From NCBI RefSeq assembly GCF_000316575.1, contig NC_019682.1:1920001-1984000 (forward strand): a stretch of 64,000 nt of DNA, in the 5' to 3' direction. How positions within the stretch are numbered: the first letter of the stretch is position 1; each line of letters begins with the position of its first letter. This DNA comes from Calothrix sp. PCC 7507. Its GTDB lineage: Bacteria; Cyanobacteriota; Cyanobacteriia; Cyanobacteriales; Nostocaceae. The notes below the pieces were generated by a model that saw only the letters and a list, made by a program, of their open reading frames with translations, was not told the origin of the DNA and searched no databases. A program made the translations under genes and the position numbers. This document shows positions 23,301-33,149 of this stretch, one piece after another.

Positions 23301-24743
23301 ATGAATGATACTACTGCTGATGGCTATGCCCCTCAAAGTGAAAAACTAGACTTTAAAACAAAGCTAGCTTACGGTGCAGGAGATTTAGGCCCGGCGATTA
23401 CTGCAAATATTTCTGTATTTTTTCTCCTGGTTTTCTTTACCAATGTCGCTGGTATCCCGGCTGGTTTAGCTGGCAGCATTTTGATGGTGGGTAAGATTTG
23501 GGATGCAGTAAATGATCCGTTTGTGGGGGTGCTGACTGATAAAACTAAATCTCGGCGCTGGGGAAGGCGTTTGCCTTGGATACTTTACGGGGCGATTCCC
23601 TTCGGATTTTTCTTTTTCCTACAGTGGATTGTACCGCGATTTAGTGCCGATCAGAGTGCTAATGTTTGGCCATTGTTTTGGTATTACGTCATTATTGGGT
23701 TGTTATCCCAGGTGTTTTACACCGTTGTCAATTTGCCTTACACGGCAATGACTCCAGAACTAACTCAGGATTATGACGAACGCACTAGCTTGAATAGTTT
23801 TCGGTTTACGTTTTCTATTGGTGGCAGTATTTTATCGTTGATTTTAGCGAAGGTAGTTTTTTCGCAAATTGCCGATCGCCAACAACAGTATCTCGTCTTA
23901 GCGGCCATCTGTACAGCAATTTCGACTTTATCCTTATATTGGTGTGTTTATGGCACACGCGATCGCGTCCTAGCTTTTGAAGCCAAACGACTCCAAGCTG
24001 AAGAAACTCCATCTATTCCCATCGGTGAACAGCTAAAAATCGTCTTTAGCAACCGACCTTTTTTGTTTGTGATTGGTATCTATCTGTTTTCTTGGTTAGG
24101 CGTGCAAATCACAGCCAGCATCATTCCCTACTTCGTTGTTGAATGTATGCGCCTCAAAGAATCAGATGTCCCTACAGTCATGATTGCAGTCCAAGGAACC
24201 GCCTTGCTGATGTTATTTGTCTGGGGTGCTTTAAGTAAAAAGGTGGGGAAAAAAGTTGTTTATTTTCTGGGGATGAGTTCGTGGATCATCGCCGCCGCTG
24301 GATTATATTTCTTACAGCCTGGGCAAATAGTTTTGATGTATGTGATGGCTGTGATGGCCGGTGTTGGAGTTTCCACAGCTTATTTAGTTCCCTGGTCGAT
24401 GATTCCAGATGTGATTGAATTAGATGAACTGCAAACTGGACAGCGCCGGGAAGGAATTTTCTATGGCTTTATGGTTTTGCTGCAAAAATTTGGTTTAGCT
24501 TTCGGGTTATTTTTGGTAGGAAACGCCTTGCAAGCATCTGGTTTTAAAGAAACTTTAGCAGGACAAACTACACTACCCATACAACCTGAGTCTGCATTAA
24601 ATGCAATCCGGATTGCGGTTGGCCCTCTACCGACAATTTGTTTAATTTGTGGCTTATTTTTAACGTATTTTTATCCCATCACCCGCGAGATGCACGCAGA
24701 GATTATGCTGAAACTCCAACAGCGACGAGAGAAGATTGAGTAA
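23301..24743 (+). CDS. GPH-family (MelB-like) sugar:cation symporter, MFS_2
   Basis: The 480-residue protein has twelve hydrophobic spans. It carries the GPH-family hallmarks KLAYGAGDLG at the N-terminus, KIWDAVNDPFVGVLTDKTKS-type sequence in loop 2-3 and WSMIPDVIELDELQTGQRREG after span 10. Such carriers import glycosides, pentoses or hexuronides with sodium or protons across the plasma membrane. The substrate is not predictable. It stands alone, divergent from the phosphoribosyltransferase gene. Confidence 0.9.
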   Translation: MNDTTADGYAPQSEKLDFKTKLAYGAGDLGPAITANISVFFLLVFFTNVAGIPAGLAGSILMVGKIWDAVNDPFVGVLTDKTKSRRWGRRLPWILYGAIPFGFFFFLQWIVPRFSADQSANVWPLFWYYVIIGLLSQVFYTVVNLPYTAMTPELTQDYDERTSLNSFRFTFSIGGSILSLILAKVVFSQIADRQQQYLVLAAICTAISTLSLYWCVYGTRDRVLAFEAKRLQAEETPSIPIGEQLKIVFSNRPFLFVIGIYLFSWLGVQITASIIPYFVVECMRLKESDVPTVMIAVQGTALLMLFVWGALSKKVGKKVVYFLGMSSWIIAAAGLYFLQPGQIVLMYVMAVMAGVGVSTAYLVPWSMIPDVIELDELQTGQRREGIFYGFMVLLQKFGLAFGLFLVGNALQASGFKETLAGQTTLPIQPESALNAIRIAVGPLPTICLICGLFLTYFYPITREMHAEIMLKLQQRREKIE

Positions 24744-24852
24744 AAGGTTAAGAGTCAAGAGTCAAGAGTCAAAAGTCAAAAGTCAAGAGTCATTAATTCT
24801 TATCTACCCAATCCCCAGTCCCCAATCCCCAGTCCCCAGTCCCTAGTCCCCA

Positions 24853-25470
24853 TTACAATCTGCTTAATTGACTGCTGGTGATAACTTGTTCGGCGGTGAG
24901 GGGAAGTTCTGTGAAAATTTGGCTAATAATGCGATCGCTCCCAGTATATCTTTGAGATTGGTATTGACCATCAACCAAGTTGTAAACAAACACTGCCGGG
25001 ACTTTGGGATTGCCAAGGTAAGCTCTAGATGCGATCGCTAAATAATCGACAAGCCAATACTCATCTATTCCCAGTCTCTCGTACTCGTCCAATTTGTCAA
25101 CATAATCATCTTCCCAATTAGTAGAAGTAACTTCTACAGCTAATGGGATAGGTTCAGTGACAGCGCCATAATCCAAAACATTAGCGTTCCACAAACTAGC
25201 GCTAACTACACTCACATCCGGTCTTCTGCCTTGTTCTTGTCCATTTTTGTTTACAGTTCTGACAACTATATCTTTGTCAACGATATAGTCCAGCCCCAAA
25301 CGTTCAGCTTCTCTGTCAAAACTTTTAACCAAAAATCTGGCTACATTTTTATGCGCTCTAGTTGCGTCCACCTCTACAATTTCCCCATCCACCAATTCAT
25401 AAATACCATCATCAGGGACTTTTGCTAAAAACTCTGTAAAAGTCAGTTTTTTAACTTGAGTTTGGGTCAT
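24853..25470 (-). CDS. Uma2-family (DUF820) putative endonuclease
   Basis: The protein has the restriction-endonuclease-like core of the Uma2 family: ELVDGEIVEVDATRAHKNV, GRRPDVSVVS, PLAVEVTSTNWEDDYVDKLD and YERLGIDEYWLVDYLA. The acidic and Lys residues of a PD-(D/E)xK site appear present. Cyanobacteria hold many copies, often linked with mobile DNA, and their biological role is unclear. I choose the ATG at 25470 (MTQTQVKKL, after AAAAAGAG) over the TTG at 25512. Confidence 0.85.
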   Translation of the reverse strand: MTQTQVKKLTFTEFLAKVPDDGIYELVDGEIVEVDATRAHKNVARFLVKSFDREAERLGLDYIVDKDIVVRTVNKNGQEQGRRPDVSVVSASLWNANVLDYGAVTEPIPLAVEVTSTNWEDDYVDKLDEYERLGIDEYWLVDYLAIASRAYLGNPKVPAVFVYNLVDGQYQSQRYTGSDRIISQIFTELPLTAEQVITSSQLSRL

Positions 25471-25620
25471 AATAATTAACTCTTTTTGCAGCTTACTATA
25501 AGTTTCGCGCAAAGACGCTCTAGATCACTTTGCGTCTACCCTATGGGAAGCCACTCCTCGTCTTTGCGCCTTTGCGCCTACCCTGCGGGAACGACTCAGT
25601 CGGTATGCGTGAGACTAATC

Positions 25621-28236
25621 TTAGCTAAACACCTCAACAGGTAAACGACTAAAAGAAAGACGCTCATTTTGCACATCAACAAAAATGGTGTCGCCGTCGT
25701 TGAAGTCGCCGCGTAAGATGGCTTTAGCAATTTGAGTTTCTAACTCGCGCTGAATTGCCCGCTTGAGTGGACGCGCTCCAAAAACTGGGTCATAACCTAC
25801 TTCAGCTAAAAAGTCAAGTGCAGAATCAGAAAGCTTGAGGGACATTTTGCGATCCGTGAGTCTTTTCCTCAGTCGATCTACTTGTAAAAGTACAATCCGC
25901 CGCAGTTCTTGTTTTTGCAAAGTATGGAAGATAATGATTTCATCGATGCGGTTGAGGAATTCTGGACGGAAGCTATTTCGCATCGCTTCCATCACCCGAT
26001 GCTGCATTTCGTCATAACTGGAGTCATCGCCAGCGACATCGAGAATGTATTGAGAACCGATGTTACTGGTCATGATGATGATGGCATTTTTGAAGTCTAC
26101 CTTATGACCTTGGGCATCGGTGACGCGACCATCATCAAGAATTTGCAGGAAGATATTAAAGACATCGGGGTGGGCTTTCTCAATTTCATCGAAGAGAATG
26201 ACTGCATAAGGACGGCGGCGAATCGCTTCTGTGAGTTGTCCGCCTTCTTCGTAACCCACATATCCTGGAGGCGCACCAATGAGTCGAGAAACTGCGTGTT
26301 TCTCCATATATTCAGACATATCGATTCGCACTAGCGCATCTTCAGTGTCGAACATATAAGCCGCCAGTGCTTTCGCTAACTCAGTTTTACCTACACCAGT
26401 AGGCCCCAGGAAAATAAAGCTAGCGATGGGACGGTTGGGATCTGCAAGTCCAGCACGCGATCGCTGAATTGCATCGGCTACTGCTGTGACTGCTTCAGAT
26501 TGTCCCACTACGCGGTGGTGTAGTTCATCTTCTAAATGCAGCAGTTTCTCTTTTTCTGATTCCACCAACTTGCTAATTGGTATCCCTGTCCACTTAGAAA
26601 TAACTTCAGCAATGTCAGACTCTGTGACTTCCTTACGCAATAATGATTTACCATTTCTTTGAACGGCTGCCAATTCATTTTCTACGGCTTCTAATTGACG
26701 ATGCAAATCGATTAACGTAGTGTATTTTAGCTTCGCAGCCTTTTCAAGTTCGTAGTTACGTTCTGCTTGCTGAATTTCTTGATTAACACGTTCAAGCTCT
26801 TTTTTAACTGATGAAATTTTGTCAATAATACCTTTTTCAGATTCCCATTGAGCGTTTAGCGTTCTTTGTTCTTCTTGGAGATCAGCAATTTCTTTTTCTA
26901 GTCTTTCTAGACGTTCCCGGGAAGCTATATCGCTTTCTTTCTGCAGGGACAACCTTTCCATTTGCAACTGCAAAATCTTGCGATCGATTTCGTCGAGTTC
27001 TTCTGGTTTGGAGGTAATCTCCATTTTTAATCTGGCGGCGGCTTCGTCTACCAAATCGATGGCTTTATCAGGGAGGAAGCGGTCAGAGATATAACGACTA
27101 GATAATGTCGCAGCTGCAACTAAAGCACTATCAGAAATTGTCACATCGTGGTGGGTTTCATAACGTTCTCTCAACCCGCGCAAAATGGAAATAGTATCTT
27201 CCACATTGGGCTGATCTACATAAACTTGCTGGAAACGTCTTTCTAAGGCAGCATCTTTTTCAATATACTTACGGTATTCATCTAAAGTTGTCGCCCCAAT
27301 ACACCGCAATTCACCCCGCGCCAACATTGGTTTTAACAAATTACCGGCATCCATCGCGCCTTGAGTCGCACCAGCACCAACAACGGTATGAATTTCATCA
27401 ATAAATAAAACTATATTGCCGCGAGATTCCGTAACTTCTTTTAATACTGCTTTGAGGCGTTCTTCAAATTCGCCCCGGAATTTTGCCCCAGCAATCAAAG
27501 CACCCATATCGAGGGCGATTAGCTTGCGGTTTTCGAGGGATTTAGGTACATCACCAGCAATGATGCGCTGTGCTAGTCCTTCGGCGATCGCCGTTTTACC
27601 TACACCTGGTTCGCCAATTAACACTGGGTTATTCTTAGTGCGGCGAGAGAGAATCTGGATGGTGCGACGAATCTCATCATCACGCCCAATTACCGGATCA
27701 AGTTGTCCTTTACTGGCAGCTTCTGTGAGGTCACGCCCATATTTTTCCAGTGCTTCGTATTTACCTTCTGGATTTTGATCCGTCACTTTCTGGCTTCCTC
27801 GAACTTGTTTAATAATATCTTTTAGTTTGGCTTCGTTTAAACCGAATTCTTGGAGTAAACCTTTACCAAAGCGATCGTCTTTGGCGTAGGCAAGGAATAT
27901 ATGCTCAACTGAAATATACTCGTCCTGGAAATCTTTACGATATCCGTCGGCCCGATCTAATAGTGTATCTGCACTGCGTCCCCAATATACGGAGGTGCTG
28001 CTACCTGATACTTTTGGCTGACGTTGGAGGAATTGTTCAGTGCGATCGCGCACTTTTTGGATATTCGCACCTGCTTTGGTAAGAATCGCAATGGCTAGAC
28101 CTTCTTGTTCTAGCAGTGCTTTCAGCAAGTGTTCGCTTTCTATCTGTTGTTGTTGATATTGTTTAACAATATCCGGGGTATGGGCGATCGCTTCCCAGGC
28201 TTTTTCTGTAAATTGGTTTTGATTAGTGGGTTGCAT
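25621..28236 (-). CDS. clpB: ClpB disaggregase (Hsp100)
   Basis: The 871-residue protein has the full ClpB plan. It has an N-terminal Clp_N domain (residues ~1-150), AAA+ module 1 with Walker [14 protein letters not shown] and Walker [15 protein letters not shown], and a long coiled-coil middle domain (~410-530). AAA+ module 2 has [15 protein letters not shown] and [11 protein letters not shown], and the protein ends in a C-terminal small domain. It unfolds and rescues aggregated proteins with DnaK in the cytoplasm. There is no ClpP-binding loop, as expected. The size is normal; cyanobacteria usually carry two ClpB proteins, and which one this is cannot be decided here. No CIRCE element was seen upstream. 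Confidence 0.97.
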   Translation of the reverse strand: MQPTNQNQFTEKAWEAIAHTPDIVKQYQQQQIESEHLLKALLEQEGLAIAILTKAGANIQKVRDRTEQFLQRQPKVSGSSTSVYWGRSADTLLDRADGYRKDFQDEYISVEHIFLAYAKDDRFGKGLLQEFGLNEAKLKDIIKQVRGSQKVTDQNPEGKYEALEKYGRDLTEAASKGQLDPVIGRDDEIRRTIQILSRRTKNNPVLIGEPGVGKTAIAEGLAQRIIAGDVPKSLENRKLIALDMGALIAGAKFRGEFEERLKAVLKEVTESRGNIVLFIDEIHTVVGAGATQGAMDAGNLLKPMLARGELRCIGATTLDEYRKYIEKDAALERRFQQVYVDQPNVEDTISILRGLRERYETHHDVTISDSALVAAATLSSRYISDRFLPDKAIDLVDEAAARLKMEITSKPEELDEIDRKILQLQMERLSLQKESDIASRERLERLEKEIADLQEEQRTLNAQWESEKGIIDKISSVKKELERVNQEIQQAERNYELEKAAKLKYTTLIDLHRQLEAVENELAAVQRNGKSLLRKEVTESDIAEVISKWTGIPISKLVESEKEKLLHLEDELHHRVVGQSEAVTAVADAIQRSRAGLADPNRPIASFIFLGPTGVGKTELAKALAAYMFDTEDALVRIDMSEYMEKHAVSRLIGAPPGYVGYEEGGQLTEAIRRRPYAVILFDEIEKAHPDVFNIFLQILDDGRVTDAQGHKVDFKNAIIIMTSNIGSQYILDVAGDDSSYDEMQHRVMEAMRNSFRPEFLNRIDEIIIFHTLQKQELRRIVLLQVDRLRKRLTDRKMSLKLSDSALDFLAEVGYDPVFGARPLKRAIQRELETQIAKAILRGDFNDGDTIFVDVQNERLSFSRLPVEVFS

Positions 28237-29040
28237 AGGCTTGTGGAGAAACCACTAGAGGAGGAGACTGCAAAGTGTGTGTCACAAAGAGAACAACACT
28301 TAAATTTGTGCTGATAAAGCCATTGTAAGAAGACGGAGGCTAGTAACTGGATCGGTCTTCACGTCTTGATCAAGTAGTAGTATTACCTGTCGCCAACAAA
28401 ATTTTCCGTCATCAGAGACTGCTAAGAGGACAATTATCTCATAGAGGCGATCGCTATACTGCAAATGAGAACTCTTGCCTCCTACTGTCGTTGTGTTGTG
28501 CGTAGGTCCTGTTTTCAGTCACGCTATCGAGATAGGCTTGCAGATGAATTTTGATCAAGATAGCTCTGATCAATCGGCTTTAGTTCTAAAGCTTTTTTAT
28601 CTCATACCAATTCACGAAAATACTGATACAGACAGATTTCTCGTAGGGGCACGGCATTGCCCATACGTGTCAAATTGAGCTACAACGCTTACCCGACATA
28701 CGTTTTACCCCACCCCTCAATCCCCTCCCCGATGCCTTGGGGAGGGGAGGTTTTGGCTTTAGACAAAACCGGGGTGGGGTAACGCGGATCTTGATGGTAG
28801 GTGATTTAATTCAAAATCACGTTTTGACAAGGGTTTCACGTTAAGTTGACACCAATGGGCATTGCCGTGCCCTTACGAGAAATCTGTATCATTTTTTAGG
28901 TTTCTTATTCATTTCTACTCACCCTAAAAGAGCAATTCATCTGTCTAAATGCGTAAGAGGAAGTATAGTATAAAGGCTGCATTACGCAGCCTCAAGCATG
29001 AAAGTTTTAGCCTGTTTTTTAGCCCTATGGCTGATGTGAT
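28237..29040. other. Spacer between clpB and the PsiE-family gene, with a nested MITE
   Basis: No gene is supported; the open frames at 28475-28678 are repeat products. The left ~250 bp probably hold the clpB promoter. The centre is a palindrome of about 270 bp (28623-28893) containing MITE copy 2. The right end has nothing recognisable except a short GCATTACGCAGCCTCAAGC stretch. Confidence 0.6.
28668..28851 (+). repeat. MITE-like element, copy 2, nested in a larger inverted repeat
   Basis: It is near-identical to the copy at 3157-3339 and ends in GTTAAGTTGACA. It lies inside two longer arms, CAGATTTCTCGTAGGGGCAC at about 28631 and its complement near 28870-28890, each continuing through GGCATTGCCCAT. 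The element therefore seems to have entered an older GGGCACGGCATTGCC palindrome near its centre. Confidence 0.85.
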
Positions 29041-29601
29041 TTACGCCAGAGGTAGATTCTCATCACAGCGATGTGAATATTGGAATTCTAATTCGTTTTG
29101 CTGGTTTTTAATGCCTTTATAGGCTATCGGGCAAAGCTTGGTGTTGGCACTTATGCAATCCATGTGTGGTGTTTTGGCACACACTACCAGTAATCCACCC
29201 AAAATTAATAATAAGCCACAAATTGCTGCTGTCTGAAGTGAAGAGATTTCCAACGCACCATGAACAACTACTTCACGTAATACAGAGACAATTGTTACTT
29301 CTACTGCTACTCCTACAGAAATACTATGTTCTTGCAAGTAGACCATGAGCAGGCGAAATAATTCCACTAAAATCAATACAAAGAGAATTTTTGCGGTGAC
29401 TATTTTGTAGTCTAGTGGCTGCGTGAGGGCAATCACAATTCCCCACAGTTGTAGCAGCATGACGGCAAATAAACCTAGGCACAAGACAATCACAATTAGG
29501 TCTTGGAAAGACTCCATGTTGCGAACAATTGCCTGTCGATCAAGCCAGCGATCGCAAAATAAAAATCGACTCTTGAAGCGCTTCTGCATGTCAGTTTCCA
29601 T
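29041..29601 (-). CDS. PsiE-family membrane protein (phosphate-starvation-inducible type)
   Basis: Four hydrophobic spans match the PsiE family pattern, with VELFRLLMVYLQEH in the middle and LREVVVHGALEISSL before the last span. The family is named after an E. coli gene induced by phosphate or carbon starvation, and its function is unknown. The basic N-terminus (KRFKSRFLFCDRW) suggests an N-in orientation. I place the start at the ATG at 29601 rather than the TTG at 29610. No Pho box was recognised upstream. Confidence 0.82.
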   Translation of the reverse strand: METDMQKRFKSRFLFCDRWLDRQAIVRNMESFQDLIVIVLCLGLFAVMLLQLWGIVIALTQPLDYKIVTAKILFVLILVELFRLLMVYLQEHSISVGVAVEVTIVSVLREVVVHGALEISSLQTAAICGLLLILGGLLVVCAKTPHMDCISANTKLCPIAYKGIKNQQNELEFQYSHRCDENLPLA

Positions 29602-29685
29602 TCCAATCAAAGTTCATCACAGACCAGCCGATTTACTCCATAATCCTATTGTTACCCAATGTTAAGGAATCGTGCCTCAGCGAGG

Positions 29686-30678
29686 TTAGTTTTTAGGTTG
29701 ATATTTTAAATTCTGTGCTTGTTGCAACAATTGATCAGCATTTTTTGCCCAAGCGGGATTTCTCTGAGAATTATATAAATCTCTCGCATATTGAAATACT
29801 TGTGCTGCTTCTCCATACTGCCGTAACTGCATAAAGACTAAACCAGCACCGTAATAAGCGTTAGGATAGTTGGAGTTAGCTTGGGCTGATTTTCTAAAAG
29901 ACTCTAACGCCTCTGGCAATTTTTTTTCTTGAAACCAAATCGAACCAAGATTATAATGAGCTTCTGGATATTTAGGGTTGATTTTTACGGCTTTGCGGAA
30001 AGCATCTTTGGCTTGGTCTATTTTGCCTTGTTGGAGATAGGATAAACCTAAATGATAGGCTGGTTCTGGTGCATTTTGACTATATTCAATTGCTTTTTTA
30101 AAAGATGCGATCGCTTGATCCCAATTTCTTTGCTGTTCTTTAAGTAAACCCAAGTTATAATGAGCAAAACCCAGTTTGCTATCTAGTTCTATTGCCCGTT
30201 GCAAATAATCATTCGCCAGTTGTAAATTGTTCCCTTCTAACAACGCTCCACCTAAATTTGCAAAGGCTAAAGCAAACTTAGGATCTGCTTGAGTTGCTCG
30301 ATAAAATGCATCTGCTGCAGGTTGTAATTGTCCCGCTTGTCGCAATGCTAGCCCTAAATTATAGTGGGCTGGTGCCAGTTTCGGATCAAGCTGGGCGGCT
30401 TGGCGAAAAAATGCGATCGCATCTTGTACTCTCCCCGCCTGAATCGCCTGTAAGCCTTGGTTTAACTTGTCTGTAGCAGCTTGATTACCGTTCTGCGCCA
30501 GTAAAAGAGGAGGTGCCCTTCGGCTACTTTGACTTCTCCTGACGGAGACGCTGCGCGAACGCTCAGTACAAGTCTGTTCAGGAGAGGGGAGGGGGAGAGC
30601 AGGGGAAAGAATACTTTCAGATAGCAAAATTAAACTTACTAGCCCAGCTATGGGATATTTAGAGAATGATAATCTCAT
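29686..30678 (-). CDS. TPR-repeat protein with N-terminal hydrophobic leader
   Basis: After a hydrophobic leader (residues ~8-27, AGLVSLILLSESILSPALPL) the protein carries about seven TPR units, each with the A-x-x-x-Y-N-L-G-x-x-x-x-x-x-G pattern, so it is a protein-interaction scaffold probably exported to the periplasm or thylakoid lumen. Between leader and TPRs lies a ~25-residue basic segment containing CTERSRS and RRSQSSRR. Its DNA is the dispersed repeat that elsewhere reads ACTTGTACTGAGCG, so it looks like an in-frame insertion. A GTG at 30699 could extend the N-terminus by seven residues. Confidence 0.82.
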   Translation of the reverse strand: MRLSFSKYPIAGLVSLILLSESILSPALPLPSPEQTCTERSRSVSVRRSQSSRRAPPLLLAQNGNQAATDKLNQGLQAIQAGRVQDAIAFFRQAAQLDPKLAPAHYNLGLALRQAGQLQPAADAFYRATQADPKFALAFANLGGALLEGNNLQLANDYLQRAIELDSKLGFAHYNLGLLKEQQRNWDQAIASFKKAIEYSQNAPEPAYHLGLSYLQQGKIDQAKDAFRKAVKINPKYPEAHYNLGSIWFQEKKLPEALESFRKSAQANSNYPNAYYGAGLVFMQLRQYGEAAQVFQYARDLYNSQRNPAWAKNADQLLQQAQNLKYQPKN

Positions 30679-31034
30679 GGATTTTCTGACTGGCAACACT
30701 TTAAGTTAAGTTTACTTTATAAAAACTTTTGTGAAGCCTGATAGATTTTACAAAAATTTAAACTTCTGGATTAAAGTTTGTATTTATTAACTTTTATTTA
30801 GGAAAATCTTACAACAGAATACGATTTTTTTTTGTTCAGATTAAAGGGAGGATAATAACAAATTAAAGAGGGGATGATTCTTGTTTATCAGTTACCAGTT
30901 ATCAGTTATCAGTTATCAGTTATTTTACTGTTGACTGTTCACTGTTGACTGTTAACTGTCTTAAGAGAACCATCTCAAATCCTTGGAATCAACAGGATAA
31001 TGCGGTTAAAATGCTTTACCGCAAGGGAGGTTTT
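30679..31034. other. Spacer before the EF-G paralogue
   Basis: AT-rich sequence is followed by tandem CAGTTATCAGTTATCAGTTA units (30888-30921) and ACTGTTGACTGTTCACTGTT units (30927-30960), both common spacer repeats. The coding frame can be extended through them to 30945, but GGGAGG at 31025-31030 fixes the start at 31035. The AGTTATCAGTTA repeat also forms the end of the hydrolase gene at 41923. Confidence 0.65.
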
Positions 31035-33080
31035 ATGAACGAAAAAGTAAAATCGGGTTCGCGGAATGTAGCAATTGTTGGTCCTTATTTAAGTGGGAAA
31101 ACTACTTTACTAGAAAGCTTGTTATTTGTCACAGGGGCAATTTCCCGCAAAGGTAATGTTAAGGATGGTAACACCGTCGGGGATAGTGCGAATGAGTCAC
31201 GCGATCGCCGGATGAGTGTAGAAGTAAGCGCAGCGAGTACCGAATATAGTGGTACTCGCTTTACTTTTATCGACTGTCCCGGTTCAGTGGAATTTGTCCA
31301 AGAAACCTACAACGCTTTAATGGGAGTAGATGCAGCCATTGTAGTTTGCGAACCCATCCGCGATAGAGTCCTCACCTTAGCGCCCCTATTCAAATTCCTC
31401 GACGACTGGGAAATTCCCCATCTCGTCTTTGTGAACAAAATGGATCGGGCGAATATTCATGTTTTGGAAACTTTACACGCCCTCAAAGCTGTTTCTAGCC
31501 GTCCCCTAGTCGCCCATCAATACCCAATCATGCAAGGGGAACAGCTGACAGGCTTTATTGATATGGTGAGCGAACAAGCCTATCAATACCATGCAGGCGC
31601 ACCAGCCGATCCGATTCCCTTCCCCGAAAACCTGAAAGCAGAAGAACATCAAGCACGGGCCGAAATGTTAGAAGCCCTAGCAAATTTTGATGATCATTTA
31701 TTAGAAGAACTTTTAGAAGACATTGAACCGCCTCAAGAGGAAATTCTCCAAGATTTAAAAATGGAATTGGGTGCGGATTTGGTAGTACCTGTGTTCTTTG
31801 GTGTGGCTGAACAAGATTATGGCGTTCGCCCTTTACTAGAAGCCTTGTTAAGAGAAGCCCCCGAACCAGAAACCACAGCAGAACGTCGTTTAACTAAAAA
31901 AAGCACTCACCCCATAGCGCAGGTATTAAAAACTTATTACACTCCCCAAGGTGGCAAACTTTCCCTAGTGCGGGTTTGGCAAGGTAAATTAACTGAAGGT
32001 ATTGTTCTCAACGGCGTTCGCGCTGGGGGAATTTATCGCCTTATGGGACAACAACAGCAGTTTGTGAATGAAGCTAATGCTGGTGAAATTGTTGCTGTTA
32101 GCCGTTTAGAAGGGATGAAAACGGGAGATACACTTACCACAGATTCACAATCGGTGAAGTCATTACCCAAAGCGGAACAGTTGGAACCAGTGTATGCCCT
32201 CGCCATTACTCCCGAAAGGCGCAACGATGAGGTGAAACTTAGCAGTGCGATCGCTAAACTGTTAGAAGAAGATTCTTCCCTAGCTTGGGAACAACACGGC
32301 GACACCCACGAAGTTATTCTCTGGGGACAAGGTGAGATTCATTTGCAAGTCGCCTTAGACAGACTGCGCCGGAAATATAACTTGGCGATGACAACCCACC
32401 TCCCACAAGTCCCTTACAAAGAAACCATCCGCAAATCTGTGGAATCGGTTCATGGACGCTATAAGCACCAAAGCGGTGGACACGGACAGTTCGGGGATGT
32501 CTTCCTCAACATCCAACCCTTACCACGGGGTGAAGGCTTTAACTTCCGGGAAACCATTGTTGGTGGCGTGGTTCCTCGACAATATATTCCCGGTGTGGAA
32601 ATGGGTGTGCGAGAGTTTCTCACACATGGGCCTCTGGGTTTCCCGATGGTGGATGTGGCGGTGACATTAACCAATGGTTCCTATCACAATGTTGATAGTT
32701 CCGAACAAGCCTTTAAGCAAGCCGCCCGCTTGGCTATGCAAACGGGGATACCCCAAGCCCAACCCACCTTACTAGAACCAATTCTGCGTGTCCAAGTCAC
32801 AACCCCCAATGAATTTACCTCCAAGGTATTGCAACTAGTTAGTGGTAGACGGGGGCAGATTTTAGGCTACGAAGGTAGACATGATTGGTCAGGCTGGGAT
32901 AATATTTCAGCTTACTTGCCCCAAGCAGAGATGCAAAACTTTATTGTCGAGTTGCGATCGCAAACTCTCGGCGTTGGTTCTTTCCACTGGGAATATGACC
33001 ATCTGCAGGAGGTGCCAGAAAAGCTAGCTGAACGTGTCCTGGCTAGCAATGGTAATGGTGCTAACGGTAACGGTAAATAA
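31035..33080 (+). CDS. Elongation factor G-like GTPase (EF-G paralogue)
   Basis: The 681-residue protein has the five-domain EF-G plan. Its GTPase domain shows G1 VGPYLSGKTTLLES, G3 IDCPGSVEF and G4 VFVNKMDRAN, followed by domains II-V. Domain IV includes GHGQFGDVFL and the C-terminal fold VSGRRGQILGYEGR. It differs from the translocase FusA: the switch-I RGIT motif is replaced by RRMSVEVSAAS, and the usual His of G3 (DTPGHVDF) is Ser in DCPGSVEF. That His orders the water used in GTP hydrolysis, so catalysis may be altered. The gene stands alone, away from the rps12-rps7-fusA-tuf cluster, so it is probably an accessory EF-G. It ends in GNGNGANGNGK. GGGAGG at 31025-31030 sets the start. Confidence 0.9.
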   Translation: MNEKVKSGSRNVAIVGPYLSGKTTLLESLLFVTGAISRKGNVKDGNTVGDSANESRDRRMSVEVSAASTEYSGTRFTFIDCPGSVEFVQETYNALMGVDAAIVVCEPIRDRVLTLAPLFKFLDDWEIPHLVFVNKMDRANIHVLETLHALKAVSSRPLVAHQYPIMQGEQLTGFIDMVSEQAYQYHAGAPADPIPFPENLKAEEHQARAEMLEALANFDDHLLEELLEDIEPPQEEILQDLKMELGADLVVPVFFGVAEQDYGVRPLLEALLREAPEPETTAERRLTKKSTHPIAQVLKTYYTPQGGKLSLVRVWQGKLTEGIVLNGVRAGGIYRLMGQQQQFVNEANAGEIVAVSRLEGMKTGDTLTTDSQSVKSLPKAEQLEPVYALAITPERRNDEVKLSSAIAKLLEEDSSLAWEQHGDTHEVILWGQGEIHLQVALDRLRRKYNLAMTTHLPQVPYKETIRKSVESVHGRYKHQSGGHGQFGDVFLNIQPLPRGEGFNFRETIVGGVVPRQYIPGVEMGVREFLTHGPLGFPMVDVAVTLTNGSYHNVDSSEQAFKQAARLAMQTGIPQAQPTLLEPILRVQVTTPNEFTSKVLQLVSGRRGQILGYEGRHDWSGWDNISAYLPQAEMQNFIVELRSQTLGVGSFHWEYDHLQEVPEKLAERVLASNGNGANGNGK

Positions 33081-33085
33081 TTAAA

Positions 33086-33130
33086 ATCTCCCCTCCTCGC
33101 CTGCGGGGAGGGGCTGGGGGTGGGGTTTTA
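33086..33130 (+). terminator. GC-rich stem after the EF-G-like gene
   Basis: CCCCTCCTCGCCTGCGGGGAGGGG folds into a stem 6 bp after the stop codon, with TTTT further downstream. The same kind of sequence occurs as dispersed repeat DNA, so its terminator role is tentative. Confidence 0.45.
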
Positions 33131-33149
33131 GGGTAATTTTGCAAGAGGT

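Noticed and set aside
22705-24743. A purine-nucleoside import and salvage operon
   Set aside because: The phosphoribosyltransferase and transporter are divergent, and the transporter matches GPH sugar symporters rather than nucleobase carriers.
28475-28678. 67-residue plus-strand frame between clpB and the PsiE gene
   Set aside because: Its end is formed by the GGGCACGGCATTGCC palindrome and the start of the MITE. No start signal or family pattern is present.
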